In this document: positions 25,381-34,984 of the stretch, in pieces
Numbering within the stretch: position 1 is the first letter of the stretch
Layout: the number at the start of each line of letters is the position of its first letter
Notes under the pieces: generated by a model
Told to the model about the DNA's origin: nothing
The model's input: the letters and a program-made list of their open reading frames with translations, nothing else
Database searches by the model: none
Program-made: the position numbers and the translations under genes
Assembly: GCF_001881495.1 (NCBI RefSeq)
Contig: NZ_LUKY01000032.1
Span: 62,001 to 126,000 of the forward strand
Origin: Candidatus Rickettsiella isopodorum
Lineage (GTDB): Bacteria; Pseudomonadota; Gammaproteobacteria; Diplorickettsiales; Diplorickettsiaceae
Direction of reading: 5' to 3'
DNA length: 64,000 nt

Positions 25381-25857
25381 TAATTTTTAAATTTTATTTT
25401 TTTAATGCATACATTACTTTCTACCATCAACGATGAATTATAATAAAAAATTAATTTTAATTTATCTTATACTATCGTTGTGAGTCATAATTATTTATTA
25501 TTTCTAAGCTAATTTACAGTGAATTTATCTTCTTAGGATATATGCTATGTACTTTAAAGATTAGTGTCAAGTCATTCAAACTTTAAAAAAAATTTTTTAT
25601 TTCGAACTTTAGTTTTTATTATAAAAAATGATAGATAATTAAGTCTTATCGATATAGACCTACATTTAATTTTTCTGCGTTACCCTCTAGACTTAGCTTT
25701 AGGAATCAAGCCACGTTGATTTAACGAATAAAACTGAATTAAGATAGCCACGCAAAATCTGAAAAATAAGTATGAGAAAATTCTTGTTACATTCTTTAAC
25801 TAAGCACCAATAATACTTTTAAACCAAGCTTTCTAAGCTGAATGGATAACCTAAAAG
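25381..25857. other. Intergenic region between divergent receiver and metN genes
   Basis: 477 bp, AT-rich, no coding ORF seen. It must hold the promoters of the receiver gene and of metNIQ. A MetJ-box array (repeated AGACGTCT-like octamers) was looked for by eye and not found. Confidence 0.4.
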
Positions 25858-26904
25858 ATGATAAAACTTATTAATATCACCAAAATTTATAATAGTTTAG
25901 GCCCCACTCACCATGCCCTACGCAACATTAATCTGACGATTCGCCAAGGAGAAATTTTGGGTATTGTAGGTCAAAGTGGTGCCGGAAAAAGCACACTGGT
26001 ACGTTGTATCAATCTGTTAGAAAGGCCTAACCAAGGACAGGTATGGATTAATAATCAAGAATTAACCACTCTGCACCCCTCTGATTTACGTTTAGTGCGA
26101 CGACAGATAGGCATGGTATTTCAACAATTTAATTTGCTTGCCGCCAAAACGGTGTATGAAAATATTGCTTTACCGTTAAAATTTGCCCATTATTCTCAAT
26201 CAAAAATTCAAGCCGCGATTGAGCCTTTATTAAAACTCACTCGCTTAAGCGACAAGCAAGAGGCTTATCCTGCACAACTTAGCGGCGGACAAAAACAACG
26301 TGTGGCTATTGCGCGTGCATTAGCCAGTCAGCCCAAGCTATTACTCTGTGATGAGGCGACATCCGCGCTGGATCCACACACTACGCAAACTATTCTCCAA
26401 TTATTAAAATCTATTAATCAGCGCTTAGGAATTACTATCGTATTAATTACTCATCAAATCGATGTCGTAAAAAGTATTTGCGACCGTGTTGCCTTGTTGG
26501 ATCAAGGATCGATCGTTGAAGTGACCGATATCGTCAGTTTTTTTACAACACCAAAAACTAATTTAGCCAAAAAATTGGTGAGTTTGTCCTTAAAACATGA
26601 ACTCCCTCCTCTATTGCAAAAGCGACTCAATGCGCAAAAAAAACTGGATAGCCATGCCGTACTTAGAATCATATTTCAAGGACAAGCCGCAGCGGAACCG
26701 TTAATTGCCCATGTTATGCGTGAAATGGGTATTCATCTGAATATTTTACAAGCGAATATCGAATGTCTAAAAGAAACTATCTTAGGTATTATGGTAGTCG
26801 AAGTCATAGGTGATCAGAGTTCTTTACCTCACGGTATTCAATTTTTAATGAATAAAGGACTTCATGTAGAAGTTATGGGTTATATCAATGAATCTATTGT
26901 TTGA
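25858..26904 (+). CDS. metN: MetN, methionine ABC importer ATP-binding protein
   Basis: ATPase of the D/L-methionine importer MetNIQ. Residues 1-240 form the ABC domain: Walker A GQSGAGKST (~38-46), signature LSGGQKQR, Walker B LLLCDEATSALDP, H-loop ITHQ. The C-terminal ~80 residues (from AVLRIIFQG) form the NIL regulatory domain, which binds methionine and inhibits transport. 348 aa against 343 in E. coli. It overlaps metI by 17 bp, implying translational coupling; the SD before ATG 25858 is weak. Confidence 0.96.
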   Translation: MIKLINITKIYNSLGPTHHALRNINLTIRQGEILGIVGQSGAGKSTLVRCINLLERPNQGQVWINNQELTTLHPSDLRLVRRQIGMVFQQFNLLAAKTVYENIALPLKFAHYSQSKIQAAIEPLLKLTRLSDKQEAYPAQLSGGQKQRVAIARALASQPKLLLCDEATSALDPHTTQTILQLLKSINQRLGITIVLITHQIDVVKSICDRVALLDQGSIVEVTDIVSFFTTPKTNLAKKLVSLSLKHELPPLLQKRLNAQKKLDSHAVLRIIFQGQAAAEPLIAHVMREMGIHLNILQANIECLKETILGIMVVEVIGDQSSLPHGIQFLMNKGLHVEVMGYINESIV

Positions 26905-27535
26905 GTTACTCACATCCACTGGGGAAACACTCTATATGGTGTTTTTCTCGGGTCTATTGGCTATGCTATTGGGTTTACCTTTAGGCGTATTGTTATTTAG
27001 TACGCGACAAACTAATTTATTACCCATGCCGTTACTGAACAAAAGTTTATCTTTAATTGTTAATATGGCGCGTTCTATTCCGTTTATCATTTTAATGCTA
27101 GCCATCATTCCCTTCACGCGCTTATTAGTCGGGACGTCAATAGGGACTAGTGCTGCTATCGTACCCTTAACGTTAGCAACCGTACCATTTTTTGCACGCA
27201 TGATAGAAAATAATCTCAACCAATTACCTTCCGGTTTAATCGAGACAGGAATCGCCATGGGCGCAACCACTTGGCAATTAATCCCAGCTATTTTACTAGC
27301 AGAAGCCCTACCGGGGATGGTGGGCACATTAACGACGACCTTCATTACTTTGATTGGCTATTCTGCTATGGCGGGAGCAGTCGGTGGTGGCGGTCTAGGT
27401 GATTTGGCCATACGCTATGGTTATCAACGTTTTGATGCCGGAGTGATGATCATGACGATAGTGATCCTCATTGCTTTAGTGCAAGGCATACAGCATCTGG
27501 GTGATTATTGGACTAAACGATTAAACCATCGCTAA
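26888..27535 (+). CDS. metI: MetI, methionine ABC importer permease
   Basis: Inner-membrane permease subunit: 215 residues with five hydrophobic segments and the permease coupling-loop motif (ETGIAMGATTWQLIPAILL, the EAA-type loop contacting MetN). Length agrees with E. coli MetI (217). The start lies inside the 3' end of metN. MetQ follows after 124 bp on the same strand. Confidence 0.96.
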   Translation: MNLLFELLTSTGETLYMVFFSGLLAMLLGLPLGVLLFSTRQTNLLPMPLLNKSLSLIVNMARSIPFIILMLAIIPFTRLLVGTSIGTSAAIVPLTLATVPFFARMIENNLNQLPSGLIETGIAMGATTWQLIPAILLAEALPGMVGTLTTTFITLIGYSAMAGAVGGGGLGDLAIRYGYQRFDAGVMIMTIVILIALVQGIQHLGDYWTKRLNHR

Positions 27536-27659
27536 GTAAAGTCTAGATTACCGTGATCAGCGCCGTAATGTGATGGAGTTAATGCCTTCATTTTCTATGC
27601 AGCCCTGCTAAGCTTTTAGCAGCCTATAAACTTTTGAAGTTGTCTCGGAATTATTTAAG

Positions 27660-28472
27660 ATGATAAAGAAAATTATTCATTTCACATTAACATGCCTACT
27701 GATAAGTAACTTCTTAAGCTTAAGTGCTTGCCATCATCGTGAAAACCCTAATCAAATTCGTTTAGGGACGATTAGCGGACCAGAAACCGAACTCATGCAA
27801 GTTGCTAAACAAGTGGCACAACGAGATTATGGCTTAAAAATAAAACTAATTGAATTCTCTGATTATTCGCTACCCAATCGAGCTTTGAACGACGGCAGTC
27901 TCGATGCGAATATGTTTCAACACCAAGCTTATTTAACTAACGAAATTCACAATCGACATTATCCTTTAGTAGTCATCGCTAAATTATTTATTTATCCTAT
28001 GGCTATCTATTCAGTGAAAATTCAACATTTAAGTGATCTAAAACAACATGCAATAGTCGCTATTCCCAATGATCCCAGTAATGAAGCTCGTGCATTATTG
28101 CTACTTAGTCAAGCCGGCTTATTGACACTTGACACACATAAAGACACACTCATGACAGTGGCAGATATCCGACATAATCCTAAACATTTAGAGATCAAAG
28201 AACTGGATGCCGCGCAATTACCGCGCGTACTCGCGGATGTAGATTTAGCAGTGATTAATGCTAACTATGCTGCGCTAGCCCATCTCTATCCACAGCAAAA
28301 TGCGTTGTTCAGTGAAAATAGAAACTCTATTTATGCTAATCTATTGGTGGTCAAAGCAAACAATAAAAACAATCCAAAATTTATTTATTTAATTAAGGCA
28401 ATCCATTCCTCTGAGGTAATGGCCGCCGCAAATAGATTATTTCATGGTGCAGCCATTCCAGCCTGGAAATAG
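27660..28472 (+). CDS. metQ: MetQ, methionine-binding lipoprotein (NlpA family)
   Basis: Substrate-binding component of MetNIQ. The N-terminus is a lipoprotein signal peptide with lipobox LSAC, giving lipidation at Cys24. The mature part opens IRLGTISGPETELMQVA and contains the NlpA features DYSLPNRALNDGSLDANMFQH and VAIPNDPSNEARALLLL. 270 aa, as in E. coli. The three-gene order metN-metI-metQ is canonical. Methionine import fits an intracellular bacterium dependent on host amino acids. Confidence 0.95.
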   Translation: MIKKIIHFTLTCLLISNFLSLSACHHRENPNQIRLGTISGPETELMQVAKQVAQRDYGLKIKLIEFSDYSLPNRALNDGSLDANMFQHQAYLTNEIHNRHYPLVVIAKLFIYPMAIYSVKIQHLSDLKQHAIVAIPNDPSNEARALLLLSQAGLLTLDTHKDTLMTVADIRHNPKHLEIKELDAAQLPRVLADVDLAVINANYAALAHLYPQQNALFSENRNSIYANLLVVKANNKNNPKFIYLIKAIHSSEVMAAANRLFHGAAIPAWK

Positions 28473-28503
28473 ATGACTCATTAAATTAAACAAGAAAATA
28501 TAA

Positions 28504-29049
28504 ATGCCGATGGAAAAACACATTAAAGCTATTTTAACTGCACTCGGAGAAGATACGGAACGCGAAGGGTTAAAAAACACACCTTTACGCGTATCTAAAT
28601 CCTTACGCTATTTAACTAGTGGTTCGCGCGAATCATTAGATGATATTTTAAATGGCGCGGTGTTTCGCTCAACAATGGAAGAAATGATCTTAGTCAAAGA
28701 TATCGAATTATATTCGCTATGTGAACATCATTTATTGCCTTTTATTGGTGCCTGTCATATTGCCTATATTCCGAACGGGAAAATCATTGGCCTATCAAAA
28801 ATATCACGTATTATTAATTTTTATGCACGACGTTTACAAATTCAAGAAAATTTAACCCGTCAAATCGCTGATACATTAATGAAAGTACTCGATGCAAAAG
28901 GCGTCGCTATTATCATTGAAGCCAAACATCTGTGTATGATGATGCGCGGTGTTGAAAAACAAAAAGCTTCCATGAAAACATCGGTCATGCTGGGTTTATT
29001 CCGACAAGATCTACGAACTCGATCTGAATTTTTAAGCTTAATCGGATAA
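28504..29049 (+). CDS. folE: GTP cyclohydrolase I
   Basis: Converts GTP to 7,8-dihydroneopterin triphosphate, the first step of tetrahydrofolate synthesis. Signature motifs are present: [10 protein letters not shown] (zinc ligands C73 and H76) and HLCMMMRG (third ligand C144), with [15 protein letters not shown] between them. 181 residues is a short form lacking the N-terminal extension of the 222-aa E. coli enzyme, and the catalytic core is complete. It lies 31 bp after metQ on the same strand and may share its transcript. Confidence 0.96.
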   Translation: MPMEKHIKAILTALGEDTEREGLKNTPLRVSKSLRYLTSGSRESLDDILNGAVFRSTMEEMILVKDIELYSLCEHHLLPFIGACHIAYIPNGKIIGLSKISRIINFYARRLQIQENLTRQIADTLMKVLDAKGVAIIIEAKHLCMMMRGVEKQKASMKTSVMLGLFRQDLRTRSEFLSLIG

Positions 29050-29064
29050 GCTTAACTTTCTCGT

Positions 29065-30567
29065 TTAATTATTAAAATATTTTAAATAAAAAAAACTGGG
29101 GGCATGAGGTAAATAGGGTGGGTCGATCCAATAGGTATCATTAATGGTTTTCAATATTTTTTGTCGATACACAGGATAATTAAACTTGGTTCCGATCAAA
29201 TAATAAAAAGGGGCTTGTTGGTAATAAAAAGTATGTAATTCCACGCGTTGAAAATAAGGCTTGTAATCATTATAGGCTAGCGGTGTACGTGAAAAAATTA
29301 AAAAGTTTTGCTTGTTGAAAGTTTTGAAATTAGTAATTAAATCATCTTCTCGACCGTGATAAGAACCCTTTAAAAATACCGATGCATAACAATGGGTATC
29401 ATAAAAAAATAAACTCGCATCGGCATAATTAGGACTGGCATAAATAACAGGTTGTGGATATTTTTCTTTCAGAAAGTCATTGATAGGCTTATGATGAAAA
29501 AAATAGACGATCTTGTTATAGCTTAAAGCCAGAACATTATGATGTTGTATAGATTTAAGCGGAGTAAACAGTAAACTCACAATCAATATAAGCTGTATAC
29601 TGCTCCAATAAATTGTAAATTTTAATAATTTTCTGAGATTTTCAGTACTTAAATACAAACCAGCCCAAACATAAATGAAAGGAATAAAGGCAAGCGGCCA
29701 ATGTAATCCTATGGGTTTGAAACTACTCAGTACAAAAAAGAATAGCAACGGTATAAAAAAGAAATAAAATATAGCCTGTTGTTTTAATTCCTGTTTAGGA
29801 AATTGAGTTACAGCAAATACTAATGGCGGTGTGATAAGATACAGTAAAATTAACAGATATCCGAATAATGTTTTAAGACTAAAACCCATATCATTATTTC
29901 GATTGTAAATATTAAATAAAATATTCGACCAATCGTGTTGATAATTCCAATAGATATTCTGTAATACAAAAGGCAATGCGAATAAGACCAATAAACCTAA
30001 ACCGATGAGACGAGCCCGGTTCGGCGCAATAAAAAGAAAGTACACGACATACGCTAAACCTAATAAACAAGCAAAATATTTTGAAAAAAAAGCCAGACCT
30101 AAAAACAAACCACCGAGAGCGAACCAACAACCCTCATCATTCTTCCGTAAAGCTTGTAATACACACATAACGGATAAAAAGGAAAATATAAATAACGGAG
30201 TGTCGGTAGTAATGATAATATTGAATAGACTAATCGGTGCAATCATTAATAAGATGCTAGCCATAGCCGCGCGCTCTGGATCTTCTTTTTTTAGATAGAG
30301 ATAAGTGACGAGACCCAGTATGAGACTCGTGAAGATGGCCGGTAAGCGTAACGTTAAACCATGATGACCGAATTGTAACAATGGATATAAAACAAATCCT
30401 ATCATCGGTGGATGATCATAACCCCCACCACTGAGGTAAGTACCCCATATGGCATAATAGGCTTCATCTGCGGTAATGGGGATGAACCAGGCTAATAGGA
30501 ATTTAACCGCAAGTACAGAAAAAAGCGCGAATATAACGCGTGCAACAGGAGAAAAAGAATGTTTCAC
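29065..30567 (-). CDS. GT39-type (ArnT/PMT-like) membrane glycosyltransferase
   Basis: A 500-residue polytopic protein with about ten or more hydrophobic segments. Near the N-terminus is the family loop ITADEAYYAIWGTYL ... YDHPPMIGF, where the acidic residues after the first membrane segment are catalytic in PMT/ArnT-type enzymes using polyprenyl-phosphate sugars. Family 39 members act on the periplasmic side on lipid A, glycans or proteins; the acceptor cannot be told here. The C-terminal ~100 residues form a soluble periplasmic domain. The start is GTG at 30567. It is divergent from the LpxO-like gene, so both may tailor the envelope. Confidence 0.85.
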   Translation of the reverse strand: MKHSFSPVARVIFALFSVLAVKFLLAWFIPITADEAYYAIWGTYLSGGGYDHPPMIGFVLYPLLQFGHHGLTLRLPAIFTSLILGLVTYLYLKKEDPERAAMASILLMIAPISLFNIIITTDTPLFIFSFLSVMCVLQALRKNDEGCWFALGGLFLGLAFFSKYFACLLGLAYVVYFLFIAPNRARLIGLGLLVLFALPFVLQNIYWNYQHDWSNILFNIYNRNNDMGFSLKTLFGYLLILLYLITPPLVFAVTQFPKQELKQQAIFYFFFIPLLFFFVLSSFKPIGLHWPLAFIPFIYVWAGLYLSTENLRKLLKFTIYWSSIQLILIVSLLFTPLKSIQHHNVLALSYNKIVYFFHHKPINDFLKEKYPQPVIYASPNYADASLFFYDTHCYASVFLKGSYHGREDDLITNFKTFNKQNFLIFSRTPLAYNDYKPYFQRVELHTFYYQQAPFYYLIGTKFNYPVYRQKILKTINDTYWIDPPYLPHAPSFFYLKYFNN

Positions 30568-30759
30568 TATTGTTATTTTTAGTAGATTTTTTAAATAAAA
30601 GAAACTGCGCTAATAGTAACCTTAGAGCCGAATAAAAACAAGCGCCGCTTGCTCAAGGGAAAGCACTATAGCAATTAAAAATTTTCCTTTTTAATTTGAG
30701 TTGACGGCTTTAAATTTAAAGTCTCAAAATTTTTGTCATGTTTTGGAGAAGACATTTTA

Positions 30760-31662
30760 ATGAAATATATCCTACTGATTTTGTTTGTCGGGTGCGTCGT
30801 TTATATTCATCGACGCGGAACAAAACGTTATCCATTTTGGCGCCAACTTTCCGATCATTCAACTTTTTTTGCGCCGTTAAATGTTTTTATGTACCTGTTT
30901 TCAGCGGTGCCCAGCACACCCTATCTGAAGTTAAAAAATTTTCCTGAATTAGAAGTTTTACGTCAAAATTGGCAACTAATTCGTGAAGAAGGCATGACTC
31001 TTTTGGCTGCGCAACAAATTAAGGCTTCCGCTGATTACAATGACGCGGGATTTAATTCTTTTTTCAGAACCGGCTGGAAGCGTTTTTATCTGAAATGGTA
31101 TAACAGCCATCATCCCTCGGCCGCGATTCACTGCCCAAAAACGACTGCGCTATTAAAAACACTGCCCTCAGTTAAAGCGGCTATGTTTGCTGAATTACCT
31201 GACAAAAGCCGTTTGCCACGTCATCGCGACCCTTATGCTGGTTCTTTGCGCTATCATTTAGGTCTAATGACACCGAATGATGATCGCTGTTATATCAATG
31301 TCGACGGCACGCTATATAGTTGGCGTGATGGTGAAGGCGTCATTTTTGATGAAACCTATATTCATTACGCTGAAAACACCAGCGGTCAAAATCGTTTGAT
31401 CCTATTTTGCGATATTGAACGACCCCTAAAATATCGTTGGGCACAACAATTTAATTACTTAATGGGGCGTTATTTAATGAGTGCTGCCGCTGCACCGAAT
31501 GATGAAACCGATGATACCGGCGGTGTGAATCGCATCTTTAAATATGTTTATTTTATTCGTCGCATCGGTAAACGCATTAAAAAATGGAATAAACCCACTT
31601 ATTATTTGATTAAATGGACTTTATTCGGTGGCATTGCTTCCGCCATCTTTTTTTCATTCTAA
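30760..31662 (+). CDS. LpxO-like lipid A 2-hydroxylase / aspartyl-asparaginyl beta-hydroxylase family
   Basis: Fe(II)/2-oxoglutarate dioxygenase. LpxO hydroxylates a secondary acyl chain of lipid A at the inner membrane, and the 300-residue length fits (Salmonella LpxO is 302). The ATG at 30760 is chosen because GGAGA lies 10 nt upstream; a TTG at 30733 would add nine unlikely residues. N-terminal and C-terminal hydrophobic anchors are visible (YILLILFVGCVVYI; WTLFGGIASAIFFSF). The core has the iron-binding HRDPYAGSLRYHLGL (His-x-Asp) and FDETYIHYAEN (distal His), and an Arg in SGQNRLILF for oxoglutarate. Peptidyl Asp hydroxylation is a less likely alternative. Confidence 0.88.
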   Translation: MKYILLILFVGCVVYIHRRGTKRYPFWRQLSDHSTFFAPLNVFMYLFSAVPSTPYLKLKNFPELEVLRQNWQLIREEGMTLLAAQQIKASADYNDAGFNSFFRTGWKRFYLKWYNSHHPSAAIHCPKTTALLKTLPSVKAAMFAELPDKSRLPRHRDPYAGSLRYHLGLMTPNDDRCYINVDGTLYSWRDGEGVIFDETYIHYAENTSGQNRLILFCDIERPLKYRWAQQFNYLMGRYLMSAAAAPNDETDDTGGVNRIFKYVYFIRRIGKRIKKWNKPTYYLIKWTLFGGIASAIFFSF

Positions 31663-31687
31663 GCCGCACTCAATGATAATGCGGCTT
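31661..31687. terminator. Bidirectional terminator between lpxO-like and adenosine deaminase genes
   Basis: AAGCCGCA (31661-31668) pairs with TGCGGCTT (31680-31687) around an 11-nt loop. The hairpin overlaps both stop codons of the convergent genes, which are only 7 bp apart. Confidence 0.7.
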
Positions 31688-33178
31688 TATAAAGGGTTGT
31701 TCAAATTGTAAAAATTGCTGTTCCAATTTCCATTGACTATCTGCTTTTTCACTAGTAGCCAAGAAACGTTGACAACTGAGAGATAACTTACCGGTGCTTA
31801 AACTATCTTTACAGCGTGCAACCGGATGTTGGTAATGGGCATCTTGCCATAAACTCGCACCCGGTAAAAAACTATAATAAATACTATTACGGACTAATTG
31901 TTTTAAGGTCAAATAAGAAAAATGATAATTGACTACCGCTAACTTAAATTGCTCGGTCAGATTGGTTCTTAATACACCTTCATCATCTGTCGATAAAGCG
32001 ATGGGCACGTGATACTGTCGATAAAGTAGGATCGGATGCTGTTGACCACTCACGTTTAATATTGCGGCATTACTACTGAGGTTGATTTCGACTAATATCT
32101 GCTTTCTAGCCATTTCTTGAAGTAATTGTACCGCATGATCTTCATAGCGAATATCCACACCATGACCAATACGATTAGCGTGAGCTACCTCTACGGCTTC
32201 ACGGATATGAAAACGTAAACCACTCATCGAAACCAAACCAGGAACCAGCTCACCGGCGTGTAAACTAATTTTTACACGGGGATATAAGCGATGCAAAAAA
32301 CCCACCATTCGCATCTGCAAGCGATAATCGCGCATCGATAGCTTTCCATCTTCAGCTTGTACTAAATTAATGCCTACGACACGGGGATCGCGACTCGCTA
32401 ATTCAAAGCCCGTTAACAACTGTGCAAAAACCTGTGTGGGCGGCTGCTCACGTAACACTTGATATAAATAACGCAATTTAAAATTTGGACACAACTGCTT
32501 TCCAGGTCCATTGAAAAATGCTTGTAGGTGCTTTTGGTAACAATCGAATTGCTTGGAAATATTTAACACGATAGGAATAACACTACTTTTTAAAAGTTTT
32601 TCACGCAAGTGTTTTAAATTATCGTCCCAAGCGAATTGACTTCCTAATAACCCGGAGTTGTTGTCATCTGGCATAATCATCAATTCTAAATACAATACAT
32701 TTTCCCGACACGCTCTTTCTACTGCTTCATGCAGCATTTCGGCCCGATGCTTAACTAAAATAGGTAAATATTTTTCAAACGTTGCAAAAAAATGATCATG
32801 CCCCGATTCTTTACCTGGTTGAAAATTCCGCATCGACCATGCATCAATAATTTGATTATACAAAATAAAGGATTTTTGCACTTGCGCAATGCGATAGGGT
32901 GGAGAGCAACTGAGATCTTTTTTTACAGCAAAACTTGTGGCATTGACGCATAAATCATCTCGGCTGGCATAGCGCAACATATTTTCCGCCATACTAACAC
33001 CGCCAAGATGATTATGCAGATCCCCTCCTTTTGGCATAGCGTGCAAAAAAGCACTTAATTTTTTCGGTTGGTTTTGTATCGAATTAAAATAGGCAGCAGT
33101 TGCTTGCTCAGCATCCGTTTCCGCCTTAGCGAGATTACTGCTAAATAGCAACAGGAAAAGAATACATGCGCGCATCAT
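31670..33178 (-). CDS. Secreted adenosine deaminase (ADA/ADGF-like)
   Basis: Hydrolyses adenosine to inosine. The protein has a signal peptide (MMRACILFLLLFSSNLAKA), so it acts outside the cytoplasm, unlike ordinary Add. Metal and catalytic motifs are complete: KGGDLHNHLGG (HxH), SLHAGE, RIGHGVDI and LSTDDEG (Asp pair). At 502 residues it is longer than bacterial Add (~333) and in the range of secreted ADGF-type enzymes, with an insert between the HxH motif and the barrel. The start is placed at ATG 33178, 9 nt after AAGAGG; an ATG at 33187 abuts that RBS. It is the last gene of the tmk-holB-tatD run. It could lower host adenosine signalling or feed purine salvage. Confidence 0.88.
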   Translation of the reverse strand: MMRACILFLLLFSSNLAKAETDAEQATAAYFNSIQNQPKKLSAFLHAMPKGGDLHNHLGGVSMAENMLRYASRDDLCVNATSFAVKKDLSCSPPYRIAQVQKSFILYNQIIDAWSMRNFQPGKESGHDHFFATFEKYLPILVKHRAEMLHEAVERACRENVLYLELMIMPDDNNSGLLGSQFAWDDNLKHLREKLLKSSVIPIVLNISKQFDCYQKHLQAFFNGPGKQLCPNFKLRYLYQVLREQPPTQVFAQLLTGFELASRDPRVVGINLVQAEDGKLSMRDYRLQMRMVGFLHRLYPRVKISLHAGELVPGLVSMSGLRFHIREAVEVAHANRIGHGVDIRYEDHAVQLLQEMARKQILVEINLSSNAAILNVSGQQHPILLYRQYHVPIALSTDDEGVLRTNLTEQFKLAVVNYHFSYLTLKQLVRNSIYYSFLPGASLWQDAHYQHPVARCKDSLSTGKLSLSCQRFLATSEKADSQWKLEQQFLQFEQPFIKPHYH

Positions 33179-33206
33179 TAAAAACATCCTCTTGAAAAAT
33201 TAACGT

Positions 33207-34004
33207 CTATCGGTTGACGGGCTGGCCACGCTGTGCTTGCTTAAATAACGTAAAAAAATTAGTAGTCGTTTGTTCGGCAATTTTATTTAAAGAACAATCC
33301 CGCAATTGTGCTAAACATTCGGCAACATAACGCACATAGGCGGGCTGATTCGGTTTACCACGAAATGGATGAGGTGCTAGATAAGGGGAATCCGTTTCAA
33401 TTAACACACGTTCCAAGGGTACTTTTTGCGCGATAGCTTTTAACTCAGCCGCATTTTTAAACGTTAAAATACCAGAAAAAGAAATATAAAAATTTTCTTT
33501 AATGGCACTCTCGGCCATGCTTAAATCTTCTGTAAAACAATGAAGTACACCACCCACCTGCTGTGCACCCTCTTCTCTTAAGATGTTTAATGTCTCTTCA
33601 CGCGCCTGTCGAGTATGTACAATCAGTGGTTTATTCACCGCAATGGCGGCACGAATATGCTGACGAAAACGTTGTTGTTGACATTCTTTTTGTGTATTTT
33701 CGCGATAATAATCCAGACCCGTCTCGCCTATCGCCACAACCAAGGGATGCTGTGCGAGCTTAATTAATTCATCCAACGTGGCTTCTTCCGCGACTTGTTC
33801 GGTGGGATGGACACCCACTGATGCAGAAACCTCTTTAAACTGTTCAGCAATCGCTAACACTGCTGGAAAATTAGCTAAGTCAATACACACACACAGAAAA
33901 TGTAATACGCCTTGTTCTCTAGCAAAATCCAGGCAAGCATTGAGATCTTTTTTAAAATAATCGAGATCCAACCGATCCAGATGGCAATGTGAGTCAACTA
34001 ACAT
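33207..34004 (-). CDS. TatD-family metal-dependent hydrolase (YcfH type)
   Basis: 265-residue TIM-barrel phosphoesterase/DNase of the TatD family. Metal ligands and signatures are clear: MLVDSHCHLD at the N-terminus, AIGETGLDYYR, IVHTRQAREET, GVLHCFTED and LIETDSPYLAP. The start overlaps the 3' end of holB by 7 bp. The order tmk-holB-tatD matches enterobacterial tmk-holB-ycfH, so this is the YcfH orthologue; no pilZ gene lies between, unlike in pseudomonads. Confidence 0.93.
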   Translation of the reverse strand: MLVDSHCHLDRLDLDYFKKDLNACLDFAREQGVLHFLCVCIDLANFPAVLAIAEQFKEVSASVGVHPTEQVAEEATLDELIKLAQHPLVVAIGETGLDYYRENTQKECQQQRFRQHIRAAIAVNKPLIVHTRQAREETLNILREEGAQQVGGVLHCFTEDLSMAESAIKENFYISFSGILTFKNAAELKAIAQKVPLERVLIETDSPYLAPHPFRGKPNQPAYVRYVAECLAQLRDCSLNKIAEQTTTNFFTLFKQAQRGQPVNR

Positions 34005-34984
34005 GATTTACCTTGTAAAGCCCAACGAGAAAACAGATCTTCTAACATTAAGGAGAGATTCAGCGTAATTTTAGTTGTGTGCGCCTGTAATGCCATGACA
34101 CTATCAAAATATTGCAACAAAAAATTCGTCGACAAACACGCCGCTAAATGCGTTAGCGCGTCTTCTATAGCCGTATATCCACTCAGTAACTGGCATTTTA
34201 GCAATTCGCTGACGACATTTAACAACGTAGATAATAATTGCTGTGCATCCGTTTTTACATAACGTGCGGCACATTGGATCGGATCCATGCCTTGATTTAA
34301 TAACTGTGCTAATGCCGCCACTAAATCAGTATAAAATAAATAATAATTCTGCTGTGCATACGTCATTGCGAGCAACGGTGCGCCAGCGGATAAATGGTAA
34401 AGTTTATCGACCGGTGCGGACGCTGGAAGTTCCTGCGCTAACCAAACCATCGCTAGCGATTTTTCTGGAGGGAGAAAACGAATCACCTGGCAACGACTTC
34501 GAATAGTCGGTAACAAGCGTTCAACTTTTTCTGTCAGTAAAATAAATAATGAACGCTCACTGGGTTCTTCTAAATTTTTCAATAAGGCTTGACTGGCGGC
34601 CAATAGCAAACTATCTGCCGGGTTAATCACAATAATTTTATACGCGGCTTGACTGGTATGATTTAGTTTTTCAATGACATCACGTACTTGATCAATGTTA
34701 ATCCCTCGCTTCGATTTCTCTGTAGCAAGCAAACACAGATCTGGATGTGTACCCGCAGCCACTAGTACGCAATCACGACAATGCTGACAAGCAAACTGTA
34801 TACTCTTCGCACTTGGATTTTTACATAATAAGGTTTTAGCAAAATTTGCTGCAAATAAAGTTTTACCTAAACCCGCTTGTCCTACCAGTAACAAGGCATG
34901 GGGTAAACGGTTCTCTTGATGACAGCGATACAGTTGCTGCCATTGTTTGGTTTGCCATGGCAAAGGCGCTAAGTAATTATTCAT
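33998..34984 (-). CDS. holB: DNA polymerase III delta' subunit
   Basis: Clamp-loader subunit of the replicative polymerase. The AAA+ core has the P-loop GQAGLGKTLFA (~33-43), the four-cysteine zinc module (CKNP ... CQHCRDC) and the SRC motif in TIRSRCQVIRFLP. 328 residues is the normal size (E. coli 334). It overlaps tmk by 8 bp and tatD by 7 bp, so the three genes are translationally coupled. Confidence 0.95.
   Translation of the reverse strand: MNNYLAPLPWQTKQWQQLYRCHQENRLPHALLLVGQAGLGKTLFAANFAKTLLCKNPSAKSIQFACQHCRDCVLVAAGTHPDLCLLATEKSKRGINIDQVRDVIEKLNHTSQAAYKIIVINPADSLLLAASQALLKNLEEPSERSLFILLTEKVERLLPTIRSRCQVIRFLPPEKSLAMVWLAQELPASAPVDKLYHLSAGAPLLAMTYAQQNYYLFYTDLVAALAQLLNQGMDPIQCAARYVKTDAQQLLSTLLNVVSELLKCQLLSGYTAIEDALTHLAACLSTNFLLQYFDSVMALQAHTTKITLNLSLMLEDLFSRWALQGKSC

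Noticed and set aside
25381..25857. Methionine riboswitch or MetJ boxes before metNIQ
   Set aside because: No SAM-riboswitch-like stem arrangement and no tandem AGACGTCT-like octamers are visible.
26932..27345. 137-codon open frame antisense to metI
   Set aside because: It lies wholly opposite a firmly identified permease gene, and its sequence is a composition shadow of metI.
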